Positions 9,866 to 21,011 of a DNA stretch of 64,000 nucleotides are shown piece after piece. The notes beneath the pieces were generated by a model. It saw only the letters and a program-made list of their open reading frames with translations, did not search any database and was not told where the DNA came from. How positions within the stretch are numbered: position 1 is the stretch's first letter; each line of letters begins with the position of its first letter. Position numbers and translations under genes: made by a program. Origin of the DNA: Nephrocerus scutellatus (lineage: Eukaryota > Arthropoda > Insecta > Diptera > Pipunculidae); the NCBI GenBank assembly GCA_947095585.1, contig OX352761.1, positions 85,303,919-85,367,918 on the forward strand, written 5' to 3'.

Positions 9866-10210
9866 TAGTTTTCTTGTGAAAACTTGCTGAGCAAAAGCTG
9901 GATCTTAATTTTTGGCGTTAGTTCAGCTGGCAAGTACGTTTCGTGTCAATTGAACCAAGTTGTGATGAATTTCGCAGCTTAATTGATCTTGTGTTGATTC
10001 GAATCGATTACAGCTTATTGTTGTATATTGTCAGCTTGGCTAAACGTTGTTGTGAGAAGTTGCATTATTTGAGCCATTTAAGCTTGTTGCTGGGCTTGAG
10101 CTTCTGCTTGTTGCTGCATAAGCTTCATAAATTACTCCATGTCGGACATAGGCTATGCACGTGTGAATCTCGAAAACATTTTTTTAAATAAATTCCTTAA
10201 AATACTCGTC
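9866..10210 (-). pseudogene. Gypsy element A copy 3: gag N-terminal remnant
   Basis: Minus-strand sequence nearly identical to 1940-2290. It contains the Gln-rich start, the same in-frame stops and the LPAELTPKIKIQLLL segment. Sharing the stops with copy 1 suggests that both descend from one dead copy or from a DNA duplication. It breaks off at 9866 inside the capsid segment. Confidence 0.65.
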
Positions 10211-10345
10211 GGCACTGTTGTAACTCGGTAGTAATACGAATGAGGTACAAACTAAATAATATTTTATTAGAACTTAACTCTATGAAATATAAATCAAGAC
10301 TGAAGGTCGAGACTTATTATATATATATATATAGATCTGGTTCTC
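10211..10345 (-). repeat. LTR of element A copy 3
   Basis: The minus strand starts GAGAACCAGATCTATATATA and ends near AATATTATTTAG plus about 30 more bases before the gag leader. This copy shows the outer end, matching the start of the plus-strand LTR at 3861. The central pyrimidine-rich part is replaced by an AT dinucleotide run. Confidence 0.6.
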
Positions 10346-10349
10346 CACA

Positions 10350-12535
10350 GAATGGATGCCGACACATCGCTGGAGTATATAGCTTTAGCTATTAGAGAAC
10401 ATGTTCCCAACGGTAAAATAAGTAAAATCTCAAATTTTTCTACTTCGCGTTCTATTGAAAGAAAAACAAAAGTTATTATTTTTACTACACGTTGTGCTGT
10501 ATCGCGCTAGGCTCCACGTGTCCAGCGTTTTTGAAATAAAAGGAATGCACAGAGTTTCTCTTGCAAAAAGCAAGACAACAAAAAAACCAGGGAATCCCAA
10601 TCAATATTCCTGTTCTTAACAACAAGAACTCTCCTAACCTAATATATCAAGCTAATTCGCCGAAGTCAATCCAGTAAACAAAAATTAAAAATATTCCGAT
10701 GCAGTTAAAAGTTTGGCTACAGTTGAGCAACCAACCAGTTCTTCTATTATATCTTTTCTTGAAGAGTCTCAGAAGCTTTTTGGTATCTCTTTTAATGATC
10801 TAATCACAAAAATTAGACAATTTTGGGCCGGATACAGGCAATCTAATTCGGTAGAAGATAAAATGTTTAAATACATTTGTTTCGTAGCTTCAATAGTCGT
10901 GTAATAAATCGCAACAAGCTAAAAATACTTTTGTTTAACATAAATTTCATAGTTACTCACGAAAAAGCTTATCCAACTCTACTAAACATTCTAACAAAAT
11001 ATAAGACCCAAATTTGCTTGCTTTCCGAAACTAAATTGAGGACCATGCACAAACTTAGTTTTGACGGTTTTAAGTATAATTCGAAATGACGCTTTGGGTG
11101 GAACCGCAGGTTTTTAAGAAAAGACTATAAATATTCTGGGATAACATTTGAAAGTAGTGTATTTTTAACATGCCTGGCGAGTATTACCTACAACAGTAAT
11201 ACAGACCAGCAAAATAATCTCTTGATTGGAAGGAAGTATCTATATACGACCTAACATAAACTCCTATGTAAAAGGTGAACTGGATAGTCTTTAAACCACT
11301 ACCTAATGAAGTTATTCTAGGGGGTGTTTTCAACTTGCGCCACACAGCATGGCGTGATTCAACTGCTAACAGAAATGGGCAGCTTCTTCAAAGCTGGCTT
11401 AAGGAACAACCCTTTGTAACGTTAGAGGTAGTTTCTCCAAAAAGTCCAAGATTTCCCAGAACGTCTTCACTCTTCAATTTTTTTATTGTCTCATCTTCAT
11501 TAATCTCTCCTGCCTCTAGCCACCAATCAAATCCTTACAACTGTACAACGATTTCATCTCCTTCTGATGACTTTGGAGCCCTTTTAACTTTATGCTTCAC
11601 AATTTTCATCCTCTCGAAGTCGACCGCCAAACGTTTACAACCTTTGTGAACACTAATATAGGTTAGCAATGCATCAAAAAAAATCTCTAAACGATATACC
11701 AAGAGTCCGTAACATTTCGAAATCCTCAATAGATCTCTTTATAAACAGAATTAGTAGCGAAATTAATTCCTGTACTGAAAATCATTAAGTGAAAAAAACT
11801 GCAAGAGGCATGAGGTATTGTAATATTTCATTATTTATAAAAGAATTACTCAAAACTCAAAACGTTTGGCTAAGGAAACTTAAGCGATATACCATCATCG
11901 TGTTAACAGAATAACAGAGGAGTACATAGAATTGCATAATAGAATTATATACCTAACTAAAATCAGCAGAGATAGAGTGAGAATAGATCTAAATAAGGCC
12001 TTTGCAAAAAGACTCAAGGAAATAAAACCTTCTCCAGCAGCTTTTACAGAAATTGATAGAATATCAGGTTGAAAATTCTTTGGTACTGATAATTCAAATT
12101 GTACATTTTCATTCAATAACCACGACCTTAACAATACTGATGCTAAGCTTTGTGCTTTTCAACATTTCTTTACAGCTATATACTCTGAAAAACTGCCTTC
12201 AGCAAACACCCATCTGAACAAAACGGTCTATAATTTCGCCAGTAACTTTTTTAGCAACGCTAGAAACAGCATAATAACAGTTTTTTCGCCTACTAACCTA
12301 GCCTCAAACCAGATAACCCGTTTATCTTTAATAGTGCAGATGAAGTTCAGGAATTAAGACTGAAATACAAATGACTTGTAACTGAAAAGAGCAGTATGTA
12401 TCATCATTTAAGAAAATGTCTAGCTACTTAAGAACATAGTAATGGCCTGAAATACTTACTAGTCGGCTACAGTGAAACGTCAAACTAAGTGTATATAATT
12501 TGGAAAAAAGTTTCAATAAAGCATTGAATTGAAAT
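10350..12535 (+). pseudogene. Non-LTR retrotransposon remnant: ORF1 end, endonuclease and linker; RT deleted
   Basis: The plus strand holds broken pieces in the right order for a Jockey-type LINE. An ORF1 C-terminal stretch (10713-10904, SIISFLEESQKLFGISFNDL) is followed by an ORF2 start with the endonuclease N-terminus (LKILLFNINF, TQICLLSETKL; about 10915-11050). Next come the endonuclease segment around 11310-11400 (RHTAWRDSTANRNGQLLQSW) and a long endonuclease-RT linker to about 12350. The sequence then jumps to a 3' end with AATAAAGCATTGAATTGAAA near 12515. The palm domain and its catalytic motif are not found, so most of RT is deleted. Many stops and frameshifts show considerable age. 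Confidence 0.65.
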
Positions 12536-12710
12536 TGATGTAATAATCACATTTTGGTATTCTGTTAATCGATTGAAGCGACAAGTATCGTTTGGTGCGA
12601 TAACTATCGCTTGACGCCATATTCTCTTAGTCGAATAAAAAGTTAAACATAGTTTGAAATGATATTTTCATCACGTCAAATTTCGAAGTGAGAGCGAGTA
12701 AAATGGAGGT
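12536..12710. other. Unassigned AT-rich sequence
   Basis: Nothing recognised between the LINE end and the 111-bp tandem repeat. Confidence 0.4.
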
Positions 12711-12931
12711 CATTATTTTAACGTAAGAGAACGGATTATTTGTGTATTTATAACATAGTCAGTAATATTTAGATAGCCTCAGACTCATAGCCTCATCATC
12801 ATCATATTTGGCTCTACAACTCATTATTTTAACGTAAGAGAACGGATTATTTGTGTATTTATAACATAGTCAGTAATATTTAGATAGCCTCAGACTCATA
12901 GCCTCATCATCATCATATTTGGCTCTACTAC
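12711..12931. repeat. Two-copy 111-bp direct tandem repeat
   Basis: CATTATTTTAACGTAAGAGA begins at 12711 and again at 12822. The two units are the same base for base as far as I can read, through the ATCATCATCATATTTGGCTC end. Near-identity implies a recent duplication. The second unit lies directly against LINE sequence on the minus strand. Confidence 0.9.
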
Positions 12932-12944
12932 CGGGGTCCGGTCC

Positions 12945-13560
12945 TGGCCTCCCGCAAAAAACCTCTCCACAGGTCCCGATTTCGAGCCGATGTCATCCAG
13001 TTTGGCATCCCTAAACTCTGGGCGTCCTGGTCTACGCCATCCTACCAGCATAGGCTTGGCCGGCCTCGCTGTCGTGTTCCATAAATTCTACCGCAAAATA
13101 CTTTCCGAGCAGGATCCTCTTCGCTCATGTGAGCTAGGTGTCCTGCCCACCGGAGCCTACCGAGCTTAATTTTCTTCACGATGTCGACACCGCGGTAACG
13201 CTCGTCGTAGATCTCATCACTATAGAGTCTCCGGAATCGTCCTTCCTCACATACGGGGCCAACCATTCTCCGTAAGACTTTTCTCTCGAACGCGGCTAAG
13301 AGGTCAGAATGCTTTTTGCTAAGCACCCAAGTCTCAGATCCATATGTAAGTACTGGTATGACCATTGTCTTATATATCAGCAGCTTGGATTATATGGTTA
13401 AGTTCCTGGATTTGAAGAGTCTTGACAGACTAAAGTAGGCTTTGTTGGCTTTAAGCAAACGTGCGCGTATTTCTGGTTCCATGCTGTTATGGGCTGCTAT
13501 AGTTGACCCGAGAAAGTTAAATAGTTGGATCTTCTGACTTGCAAAAATGATTCTGTTGAA
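12945..13560 (-). pseudogene. RTE-like LINE fragment, C-terminal ORF2
   Basis: The minus strand reads IQLFNFLGSTIAAHNSMEPE (near 13500-13540), RLLKANKAYFSLSRLFKSR, then TMVIPVLTYGSETWVLSK, FERKVLRRMVGPVCEEG, KIKLGRLRWAGHLAHM and GTRQRGRPSLCW, with one stop near 13390. This order is characteristic of the post-RT domain of RTE-type and related non-LTR retrotransposons. The palm domain is absent and the element is truncated at both ends. Confidence 0.8.
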
Positions 13561-13944
13561 ATCTCTATACATATATTCCTTAGTCGATTTGTCTCCAAAG
13601 GCAGCAAATCTGTTCCCATAAAACGAGGGTGAAGATGCGTAAAGCGTTTTTTTAAAGATCCCGCAAATTTTCTCGAACAAAATTGAATGCAAAACTGGAG
13701 CATTTGCTGCGGGTAAATGGACAAATGACACTTGACAGCTACGCCACAGACCTCTTTTACCCACACAAATAATTTCATTGTCCTTTATCGTTACATTATT
13801 CATAAAGTTGATTTCGTCACATGCTTTGCCTATGGGTCACTTCCCATAATAACGCGTGTATTTAATCAATCTATCAGTTGCATACGCCGCAACGGATGAA
13901 ACCGATTCTATAGGTTTGGGCCCTTAAGTCTTTATGTAATTTTT
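13561..13944. other. Unassigned sequence between two LINE fragments
   Basis: A minus-strand frame continues here (13390-13803) but I recognise no motif beyond the LINE part at its end. It may be a decayed RT segment of the RTE-like fragment or an unrelated insert. Confidence 0.35.
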
Positions 13945-14085
13945 GATTTCAAAGTTTATTCTGGAAGCGTTGAATTACGTTTCTGTTACTTTGGTTGGCA
14001 CAACCCCAAAGTTGAATTCCGTAAGTCCACATTGGCTTGAGGACTAGTTTGTAAAGCAGAATGTTGTTGAATACTGATAGGGCTG
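13945..14085 (-). pseudogene. Jockey-clade LINE fragment (RT C-terminal segment)
   Basis: The minus strand reads VLKPMWTYGIQLWGCANQSN and VIQRFQNKL, the conserved block found after the RT domain in Jockey-clade elements. Only about 45 residues remain. The fragment abuts a T/A-rich tract at 14085-14160 that belongs to the next LINE. Confidence 0.7.
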
Positions 14086-14099
14086 GTTTTTTTTTTCTT

Positions 14100-15160
14100 A
14101 ATATTTATTTATTAGTCTTTTTAAATTTATTTTACAATATATATAAAATAAATAAAAAAAATGCCAATAAATATATGCTCCTAAGACGAGCATAGAGCGG
14201 AAACGACCTCCTTCCAGCGCCGTCTGTCTCTCGTCAACTGTTTGACTTCACGCCATACGTCTACTGTACGTGATTCTCGCTCGATTGATCTGCGCCACGT
14301 CTTCATTGGGCGTCCCGGTTTTCGTCTTCCTTGCTTAATTTCAAAATGGATTGGCTCGTTATATGTCGGGGCAAGTAGATCCGAGTTTGAGATCGTGTTT
14401 GACCAAAAGATGCCACAGATTCTCCGCAGACACTTGTTAATAAATCCTTGTAATTTTTGAGAAATGGTGGATGTTACTTTTGAAGTCTCGCAACCATATA
14501 ATAGGACCAATTTAACACTGGAGTTGAAGATATTTAGCTTGATGCTCCTGGAGATTTTATGCGCTCGCCACACTTTGTACACTGAATAGTAAGCAGAGCG
14601 TGCCTTGATTATGCGGGTTGTCACGTCTGATTCAGACCCGCCGTTCTTAGTAACTAGGTTCCCTAAGTAACTAAATTTCTTCACGTCTTCAATGACTATC
14701 GTTGCATCGTTGGTGGTTATAGATAATTCGTGGTGATCGGTCGTTCCGATTCGCAACAACTTCTTCTTTGAGTAGTTAAGCCTTAAGCCAACCTGTTCAG
14801 CGTTATAATTAAACCTCTCAAGCTAACGCGTCATATCATCAATCATGCTGATATCGTCAGCATAGTCGAGATCGTTAAGCTTTTCGTTCAAGCGTCATTG
14901 AATACCGTTTGGTGCATCGATGTTGGCTTGCACCATAGCTTGATCCAGGATCACCAAAAAAGTATAGATGAGAGGACACAGCCTTGCCTAACTCCTTTGG
15001 AGATGGTGAAATTGGCCCTTTATCGAACTCTGCAAGCGGCATCTCTATATAATTCTCGGATAAGGTTTAGGACTGTGTCCGGAATTCCAAGATTTAGCAA
15101 TGCTGTCCAAATAGCTTTTCTGGATATTTCATCGAAAGCTCATTCGAAATAAACAAAGAG
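14100..15160 (-). pseudogene. LINE fragment: RT palm and C-terminal domain
   Basis: The minus strand starts within the RT (FDEISRKAIWTALLNLGIPD near 15090-15150), then KGVRQGCVLS, the catalytic motif DYADDISM near 14855-14875, and an uninterrupted 192-codon C-terminal part (14181-14759). That part contains VKKFSYLGNLVTKNGG, VLLYGCETSKVT and a final RGRPMK-like and WKEVVSALCSS block. One stop falls in the palm and another near 14825. The family is an RTE-related or similar lineage with a restriction-like or linker C-terminus; I cannot place it further. The AT-rich stretch at 14085-14180 probably holds its 3' end. Confidence 0.75.
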
Positions 15161-15339
15161 GATGTATAAAAGTGAATTCCATTCAACTGACTGCTCATCA
15201 ATCAACTATAGTTTAAATCAAAGTGATTATACTCCTTCCGTTCCTCATTTATCTCGACCTAGTACACCGTGTTGTTAGCATCATCATTCCAATAGTAACC
15301 GATAATCATCGCGCGACAGCTCAGCTATTAGGTTTACAT

Positions 15340-15610
15340 CGGTACCTCATGGTAAAAAGTTTTGCTAATATCATTATCGTTTTGGTTCAAAAGCAAATAA
15401 TTGTGGAGACCCTGAAAAATGCAAATTCGCGAAGTAAAACTATTAGGCCAGTCACAGTTAGCGACATGTTATAGCGGCCAGCACCAAAGTAGCTTAGTTT
15501 TATGGGATCCTTCAAGCAAGTTTTTAATAGATACTGAGGCGGACGTATCGGTTCTTCCTGCAACCGCTGCCCATAAGAAACAGCAGCTTTCCTCTTTTCG
15601 CTGCGAATGA
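15340..15610 (+). pseudogene. Element C gag Cys/His box and aspartic protease
   Basis: Around 15355-15430 one frame reads CxYHYRFGSKANNCGDP-EKCKF, the CHCC-type box that closes Gag in CsRn1-lineage elements. A second frame (15419-15610) carries the protease motif FLIDTEADVSVLPA. The normal catalytic triplet is Asp-Thr-Gly, and here the Gly is Glu, which would be expected to abolish activity. Protease would cut the Gag-Pol polyprotein in the particle. The frame ends at 15608 and the linker to RT (15620-15990) is full of stops. Confidence 0.65.
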
Positions 15611-15989
15611 TACTCCAATATGTACTTTCGGTTCCTTAGTGCTAAAATTTAAAGAAGACATATATATCAATGGAATTTAATTTGAACTGATGTATCTCGA
15701 CCGATTTAGCTGCAGATTTTTTAGAAAAATTCGGATTATTAGTAGACATTAAAAATCGTCGTCTTATTGATCCAGTTTCTACAAGGTTCGTTACTGGTAA
15801 AATTATTTCCTGTCAAGCAATTTCTATGTCTGTCGTATCTGCTTCTATTCAAAATTCACCAGTGTATCCATTGTTTAAAAAATATAGACAAATAACTATC
15901 GAAACATCAGGAATTAAACCGGTGAAGCATCTTGTAACACACCACATAGTTACTAAAGGTCCACCTGTTAAAGCTAAAGTTTGTAGATT

Positions 15990-16563
15990 ATCAGCGTTTG
16001 ATCGAGATAGGTTATTGCACTCGGACTAAAGGCCCTTGGTCCAGTCCTTTACATTTAGTGCTTAAGAAATATGGCAGTGGGAGACCTTGCGGTGAATGCT
16101 ATCATCCTGCCGGACGTTTATTCTATCCGGCATATCCAAGATTTTACTTGTCAATTGGACGGTTGCGGTATTTTCTCAACGATCGATTTGGTCAGAGCGT
16201 ACCACCAAATACCAGTCGAGCCAGCTGATATTCCTAAAACGACTATATGTACACCTTTTGGATAATTCAAATTCAATCGAATGACTTTCGGGTTGCGTAG
16301 CGCGCCTTAGACTTTTTAGTGGTTTATACATACCGTTTAGATGGGTTGAGTTTCGTTTTTCCTTACATTAATGATATACTCATAGCTTCTAAAAATATGG
16401 AAGAGCATTTGAAATATATTGAAATCGTTTTCGCGAGTTTCCTCGATTAAGGCTTAATCATCAAATTCGGAAAATGTGTTTTTGCAGAATCCGAAGTAAA
16501 ATTTCTCGGTCACATAATCAGTCAATCAGGAATTAAGCCAGCGCCTGATCGTGTTTTAGCAAT
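15990..16563 (+). pseudogene. Element C reverse transcriptase (broken)
   Basis: Fragments in three frames cover the [57 protein letters not shown] and TICTPFG, then FPYINDILIASKNMEEH near 16360-16400, and KFGKCVFAESEVKFLGHIIS to GIKPAPDRVLAI. The catalytic YIDD box reads YIND, so one metal-binding Asp is lost. Several frameshifts are present (for example near 16085 and 16265). The text stops at 16564, where the first insertion interrupts the thumb region. Confidence 0.75.
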
Positions 16564-16564
16564 T

Positions 16565-17196
16565 GATTCGCAATTATTTTATTGCGAATATGTAGCACAA
16601 GTGTAGTGAATAATAAAAAGACCAACAAATGAAAACACCAAAATAACTTCAGATTAAAAAACGAATACAACAAACTTTATTATATTAAAAAGTTTAAAAA
16701 CTCATAAAATTTTTGATTTGTGGATTTGACCAGTAAAATTATATTATATATTATATTTTAAAAACTGATAAATTAATTTTGCCTTTGAATAATTAATTTG
16801 TGGATTTGTCCAGTAAAATTATATTGTGTTCGAAAGACATCAGCATTTTATATACATATGAAATTGGAGCAAAGGAAAAATGATACGAGTACGTGCGCTG
16901 TAGCTAAGCGATGAGTTCTCCACGTCTTTGTTTATATGAAAAATTTAAAGGCACAAGAATGCTTACTCGCAGTATTAATGCAATACATTGTAAAGCACCC
17001 TTGTGGCCTACGAATGTGCAACATTAGCCAACAAATTAAGACTTTGTTATTTAGTGTTAAGCACATTCCTTTTGCAATTAAAACTTTGTTACTTTAATAC
17101 TTTGTTATGTGAGATATTATGTGAGCTTGTTTTGACATGCAAAAGGAAAGTGCTTATCAATGTATTTTTAGGTTTGGGCTTGCAGATAAATTTAAC
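16565..17196 (+). mobile_element. 632-bp insertion in element C with 7-bp flanking duplication
   Basis: AGCAATT occurs at 16558-16564 and again at 17197-17203, and removing one copy with the insert restores the pol reading at this point. The insert has no recognisable coding frame and no clear terminal inverted repeat. Near its left end is a hairpin (ATTCGCAAT / ATTGCGAAT), and inside is a direct repeat TGTGGATTTG-CCAGTAAAATTATATT (about 16717-16745 and 16800-16825). It may be a non-autonomous element of unknown class or a diverged LTR. Strand assignment is arbitrary. Confidence 0.55.
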
Positions 17197-17203
17197 AGCA
17201 ATT

Positions 17204-17395
17204 AAAGAGTAGAAGCCAACGGAAACAATCAAGGATATGAGACGTTTTCTAGGAATGCTTAATTTTTAATGTAGGTTTATTCCTAACGCAGGCGGTAACC
17301 GAGCCATCCTTTATTAATTTCTTAAATAGGCTAAGAAAAATGAAAAACGCAAGACTGAATGGACTGAGCAATCAGTATTAGCTTTCAACAGAGCC
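17204..17395 (+). pseudogene. Element C pol: RT thumb/connection segment
   Basis: Between the two insertions the plus strand reads KDMRRFLGMLNF followed, after a frameshift, by a NAGG and LYKFL-type segment ending TEQSVLAFNRA. This is the connection between RT and RNase H in gypsy pol. It is broken by a 1-base shift near 17265. Confidence 0.7.
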
Positions 17396-17913
17396 TGTTA
17401 ACGATGGAACTCTTTTGTTCCAACGACGGAATAGTCAAGGTGCATGTTGTGGATATAAACGGTTCTTGTACCGATATATCTTATAATTCTATTAGTTAGC
17501 CACCTTACCACTGGTAGTGGGGGGATAGCTAACAAAAATACAAAATGATACTACAGGTAGAAATTGCCTAGTTCGCATTAATACCAAAAGAAAGAAAATA
17601 TAAAAAATACTGCAACAATATGCAGTGACTGACACAAAAAAAATATGCAAGTTGACAATTTTAGAACATTGGTAGTCAATGAATGATATGGTTTGAATTG
17701 CTGATAAGCGAAACATATTCCCATTGCTGCACCTGTTTGTTTTTACTTTGAGTTCAAGGTGAACTGTAATAACTCTTGGATCATGTTTCGCATAGCCGGA
17801 ATTCGGAACTTTGGCTTCGTGCATGTTGGGTTCATTCGCATGCCTAATGAATTTGCATTATGAATTTTATTATGAAAATGAATCCAACATGCACAAACAC
17901 ATTTCTGTTCTTG
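17396..17913 (+). mobile_element. 518-bp insertion in element C with 8-9 bp flanking duplication
   Basis: AACAGAGCC occurs at 17387-17395 and 17914-17922 and bounds a non-pol insert. An 8-bp duplication is typical of hAT and some other cut-and-paste elements, but I see no matching terminal inverted repeat. A 16-base imperfect inverted repeat lies near the right end (17821-17836 with 17878-17893; GCATGTTGGGTTCATT and its complement). A 110-codon minus-strand frame (17492-17824) has no family signature. Strand assignment is arbitrary. Confidence 0.55.
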
Positions 17914-17922
17914 AACAGAGCC

Positions 17923-18360
17923 AAAAGATCTTACTGACGCAACATTATTGGGTCATCCGTCTTTATGCGCTCCGCTCGCTTTTATGATGGATGCTTCTGA
18001 CATCGCCACCGGCGCGGTTACACAGCAGTTGGTGGATGAGCAGTTTCAGCCTTTAGGACTCTTTTCAGTTAAGCTTTCTGATTCTCAAAAGCGATATAGC
18101 GTATACTATAGAGAATTGTTAGCTGCGTATGCACCAGTTAAACACTTTAAGTACTTGTTAGAAGGTCGTAAATTCATTTTACACTGACCACAAACCTTTA
18201 ACTTTTGCGTTCAGTCAAAATTTGGATAAAGCATCGCCTCGGCAGTACCGTTATTTAGATTTTTTAAGTCAATTCACTACTGATATAAGGCATGTGTCTG
18301 GCATTGATAATGTTGAAGCAGATGCACTTTCTCGTATCGAGGAAATTGCAATTATACGTA
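17923..18360 (+). pseudogene. Element C RNase H
   Basis: The frame opens with DLTDATLLGHPSLCAPLAF and MMDASDIATGAVTQQL (first catalytic Asp in MDAS), continues RYSVYYRELLAAYAPVKHFK, and after a frameshift at 18186 goes on with SPRQYRYLDFLSQF and ADALSRIE near 18320-18340. RNase H removes the RNA strand during reverse transcription. Apart from the one-base shift at the usual TDHKPL motif, the domain order is complete. Confidence 0.75.
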
Positions 18361-19640
18361 GTGTAGATTTTGTGGCATTGGCAGAGAATCAGCCAGAATT
18401 GCAAGACATTCAAACAGACTCCATGACAGATTCTGGGCTTAAATTCATAAAGTTACCACTATTCGGTACAGACCTTTTATCATCTGCGATACATCTACTG
18501 GAGTTGAGAGACCTTTTGTTCCCAGTAAATTCAGGATCTTTCATAGTGTCCATGATACATCGCACCCTGGAATAAAGACCACTGTTAAAATGGTTACAAG
18601 CAAATTTGTTTGGCCTGATATTAGGAAAGATGTAAGGAATTGGGAATTGTTTAGCATGTCAAAAATGTAAGGTCAGCCGTCATGTCAAATCACCCTTGGG
18701 TCAGTTCCCATTATTATCAAAAAGATTTGACGAAATCCATATTGACTTGATTGGAAGTTTGCCCATTTCAGATGACCAACGGTATTGTCTGATAATGATA
18801 AACAGATTAACACGTTGGGTGGAAGCCATTCCATTAAATGATATCCGATCAGAAACCGTTGCATTTACGCTATACAACGGTAGGATTTCTAGATTTGGCG
18901 TTCCTTCTTTTGTCGTAACTGATCAAGGACTTCAGTTTGAGTAAGAACTGTTAAAGGAGTTCGAAAATCTAATGCGACTTAAACGCAAAAGAACCCCCGC
19001 GTACCATCCTCAAGCAAACGGATTTCTTGAACACTTCACACTTAAGTCGGCAATTACTTGTCACGGTCGAGAGGATCGGACTAAGGTTTTGCCAACTGTG
19101 TTACTCTGTTTAAGATCAACGTTTCAGGAGCTATCCTAGGGTTCCCCTGCTGAAATGGTTTACGGCGAAGCAATCAGGTTGCCAGCTGATTTTGTTAGTT
19201 TGTCGCAGAGCTTAGAAGTTACTTTAAACTTATTCAGCCTGTACCTACATTTTACCATAGTCGTACCAGTTCTTTCATTTTTGGAAATTTGAAAAGTTTT
19301 TGTACGTACTGACGCTATGCGTGCACCGCTACAACTACAACCTCCGTATGAAGGACCCTTTATAGTTTTAGATCTTGCTGAAAAATTTTACAAGGTAAAG
19401 ATTAGGGACCGGGAAATCAATGTGTCGTTAGATAGGCTCAAGCCTTGTTTCCTAGAGGCAGCAGAGGTTCTCGACACTCCAAAAGTACATTTTCCTAACG
19501 TTTCGCAATCCAAACCTTTGAATCCATTACTTCCTAACAAACCAGATTCAGGGTTTTCGTTGTCCAATAAGAGCTACGTTCAATCCGATGCCTGAAATCA
19601 GATTAATTCCTGCAGATACACGAAGCGGCAGAGCAGTAAT
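18361..19640 (+). pseudogene. Element C integrase and pol C-terminus
   Basis: This starts with a linker (18361-18570). The zinc-binding region lies at 18550-18680 (HRTLE-, CQKCKVSRH) and is split by a one-base shift. The core gives [13 protein letters not shown] (first Asp), [11 protein letters not shown] (second Asp) followed by a stop at 18942, and ANGFLEHFTLKSA (third acidic residue, Glu). The C-terminal barrel (19317-19595) reads PLQLQPPYEGPFIVLDLAEK and INVSLDRLKPCF, as in CsRn1-type integrases. A short TRSGRAVILPTRFR-like tail follows near 19620-19660. All three catalytic residues survive, but four or more disruptions make the protein non-functional. Confidence 0.75.
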
Positions 19641-19698
19641 TTTACCTACGCGATTTCGTTGAGTTGTATTGTTCGTGCCTTCACTGGGGAGAGAGTAC

Positions 19699-19945
19699 TG
19701 TGGCGTCGCTGTCAAGTGATTGCACTTTAAAAATACTCCTTTTCCAGTGCTAGTATAAATCCGGACTATCGATACTCACTCGATACTCGAAGTTTTTTTT
19801 GTGTCATCTTCGTGCGAGAAAAAATGCATATCATCCCCACAGTCGTCATATACAAGTTCCTTGGTGACACGTGGCACCAAGTTGGTGCGCACGTTTCTTT
19901 CAAGCGCTACATCAACAAGATTAAAATAGAAAATTTCGACACGCC
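19699..19945 (+). repeat. 3' LTR (start clear, end uncertain) of element C
   Basis: A purine tract CTGGGGAGAGAGTA (19684-19697) is followed by TGTGGCGTCGCTGTCAAG, the expected LTR start; element B has the same arrangement. A TATAAAT box at about 19754 fits a promoter in the LTR. I could not fix the 3' boundary because no second LTR is in the window. Confidence 0.6.
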
Positions 19946-20080
19946 TATTTTTTCCCTTTTTCGTGAAAATTGTTACTTACTTTTTTAAGCGCTATGTCAG
20001 CAAAACCAAATTGGAAAGTTTGATAAATCTTTTTTGTAAAATTGTTACCTTCTTTATTAAGCGCTACGGCAACAAAAAAT
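19900..20080. repeat. Degenerate tandem repeat beside element C, about 70-80 bp units
   Basis: AAGCGCTA(C/T)(A/G)TCA(A/G)CAA recurs at about 19909, 19986 and 20057, each with following AAATTGGAAAGTTT-like and GTGAAAATTGTTAC-like sequence. Three diverged units are visible. Confidence 0.6.
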
Positions 20081-21011
20081 AAATTAAAGCAAATTGTCTG
20101 TGTTATGGACGCGTATGGTGTTACAATAAACAAAAAAATGAAACGACCCTCAAATCCATAAAATAATATACCATCAGCACTCACCTGTTGGATGCATTAC
20201 TGGAATGCTCTTAGCCGTAACCTTCGTGTCTTTTTATCTTCATCCATTTCTGGAACATACCTTACTATTAAGCAGATGATCGAAGTTTGTGTCACCTTTA
20301 TTGGTACCGGGATCTTGTACGCGGACATTTAAAGAAATCAAATTCTTTAAATTTATCCGCAGATGAAAACATTTGTTTTAATAAGTTCCTGGAAAAAACG
20401 CTGCACTGAGTCGATACCTTACTTACCTTACTTATTTTCACCGCATTAAAATAAACGCAAAAATTACAAAAATATTAGCAAACAACAAAGAAAAGGTAGT
20501 TTGACGTCTATTTTGTTATGGAGAAAAACATAGTAGCGATTGTCTGACTTGACAGATGAGTTGGTTAATGGTATTCATGTTTTATGTTCATATTAATGGT
20601 ATTCATGTTTTATGTCCATAAGTAGTTAGATTTGAAAAAGGGACGGGATGAGGAAATTGCATTTAGCATTATGTTAACAAATAGCGAATTTAGAAAAAAA
20701 GAAAGGAAAGAGACTTTCGCACAAAAAAATTAGTTCCAGAATCTTCTATGACATGCGGGTAGTTTCGCTAGCCGACGAAAAAGTAAGAACAGTCAGTCGA
20801 AAACTAACCATTGGTTTGGGAAGTGAAGTCGTCTTCTCTGAATAGTTAAAAGAAAAGAAAAAGCCAGAAAGGAAATAAAAATAAGAAAATTCGAACTAAA
20901 TTTCTAGAACAAAAAGAAGGGTTTGATGGACTCCAGAAAAGTGCGATCCAAATACTAAGTCGGAAGTTTTGAAGGAAATTCTACAAATTTTACTATTGAA
21001 ACTGTTATGTG
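20081..21011. other. Unassigned sequence left of the tandem array
   Basis: No coding frame or element signature is recognised. Two adjacent copies of TAATGGTATTCATGTTTTAT (about 20566 and 20595) form a 29-bp direct repeat. This is the unique left flank of the 20-kb array. Confidence 0.4.

Larger units (their letters stand above)
15260..19940 (+). mobile_element. Element C: 5'-truncated CsRn1-like gypsy retrotransposon with two insertions
   Basis: Gag tail, protease, RT, RNase H, integrase and the start of a 3' LTR occur in normal order on the plus strand. No 5' LTR or gag body is present. Two segments with flanking duplications interrupt it (16565-17196 and 17396-17913). The element has stops and frameshifts in every domain and is old. 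Confidence 0.8.

Noticed and set aside
14242..14460. Plus-strand 72-codon frame
   Set aside because: Antisense to the LINE C-terminal domain at 14181-14759.
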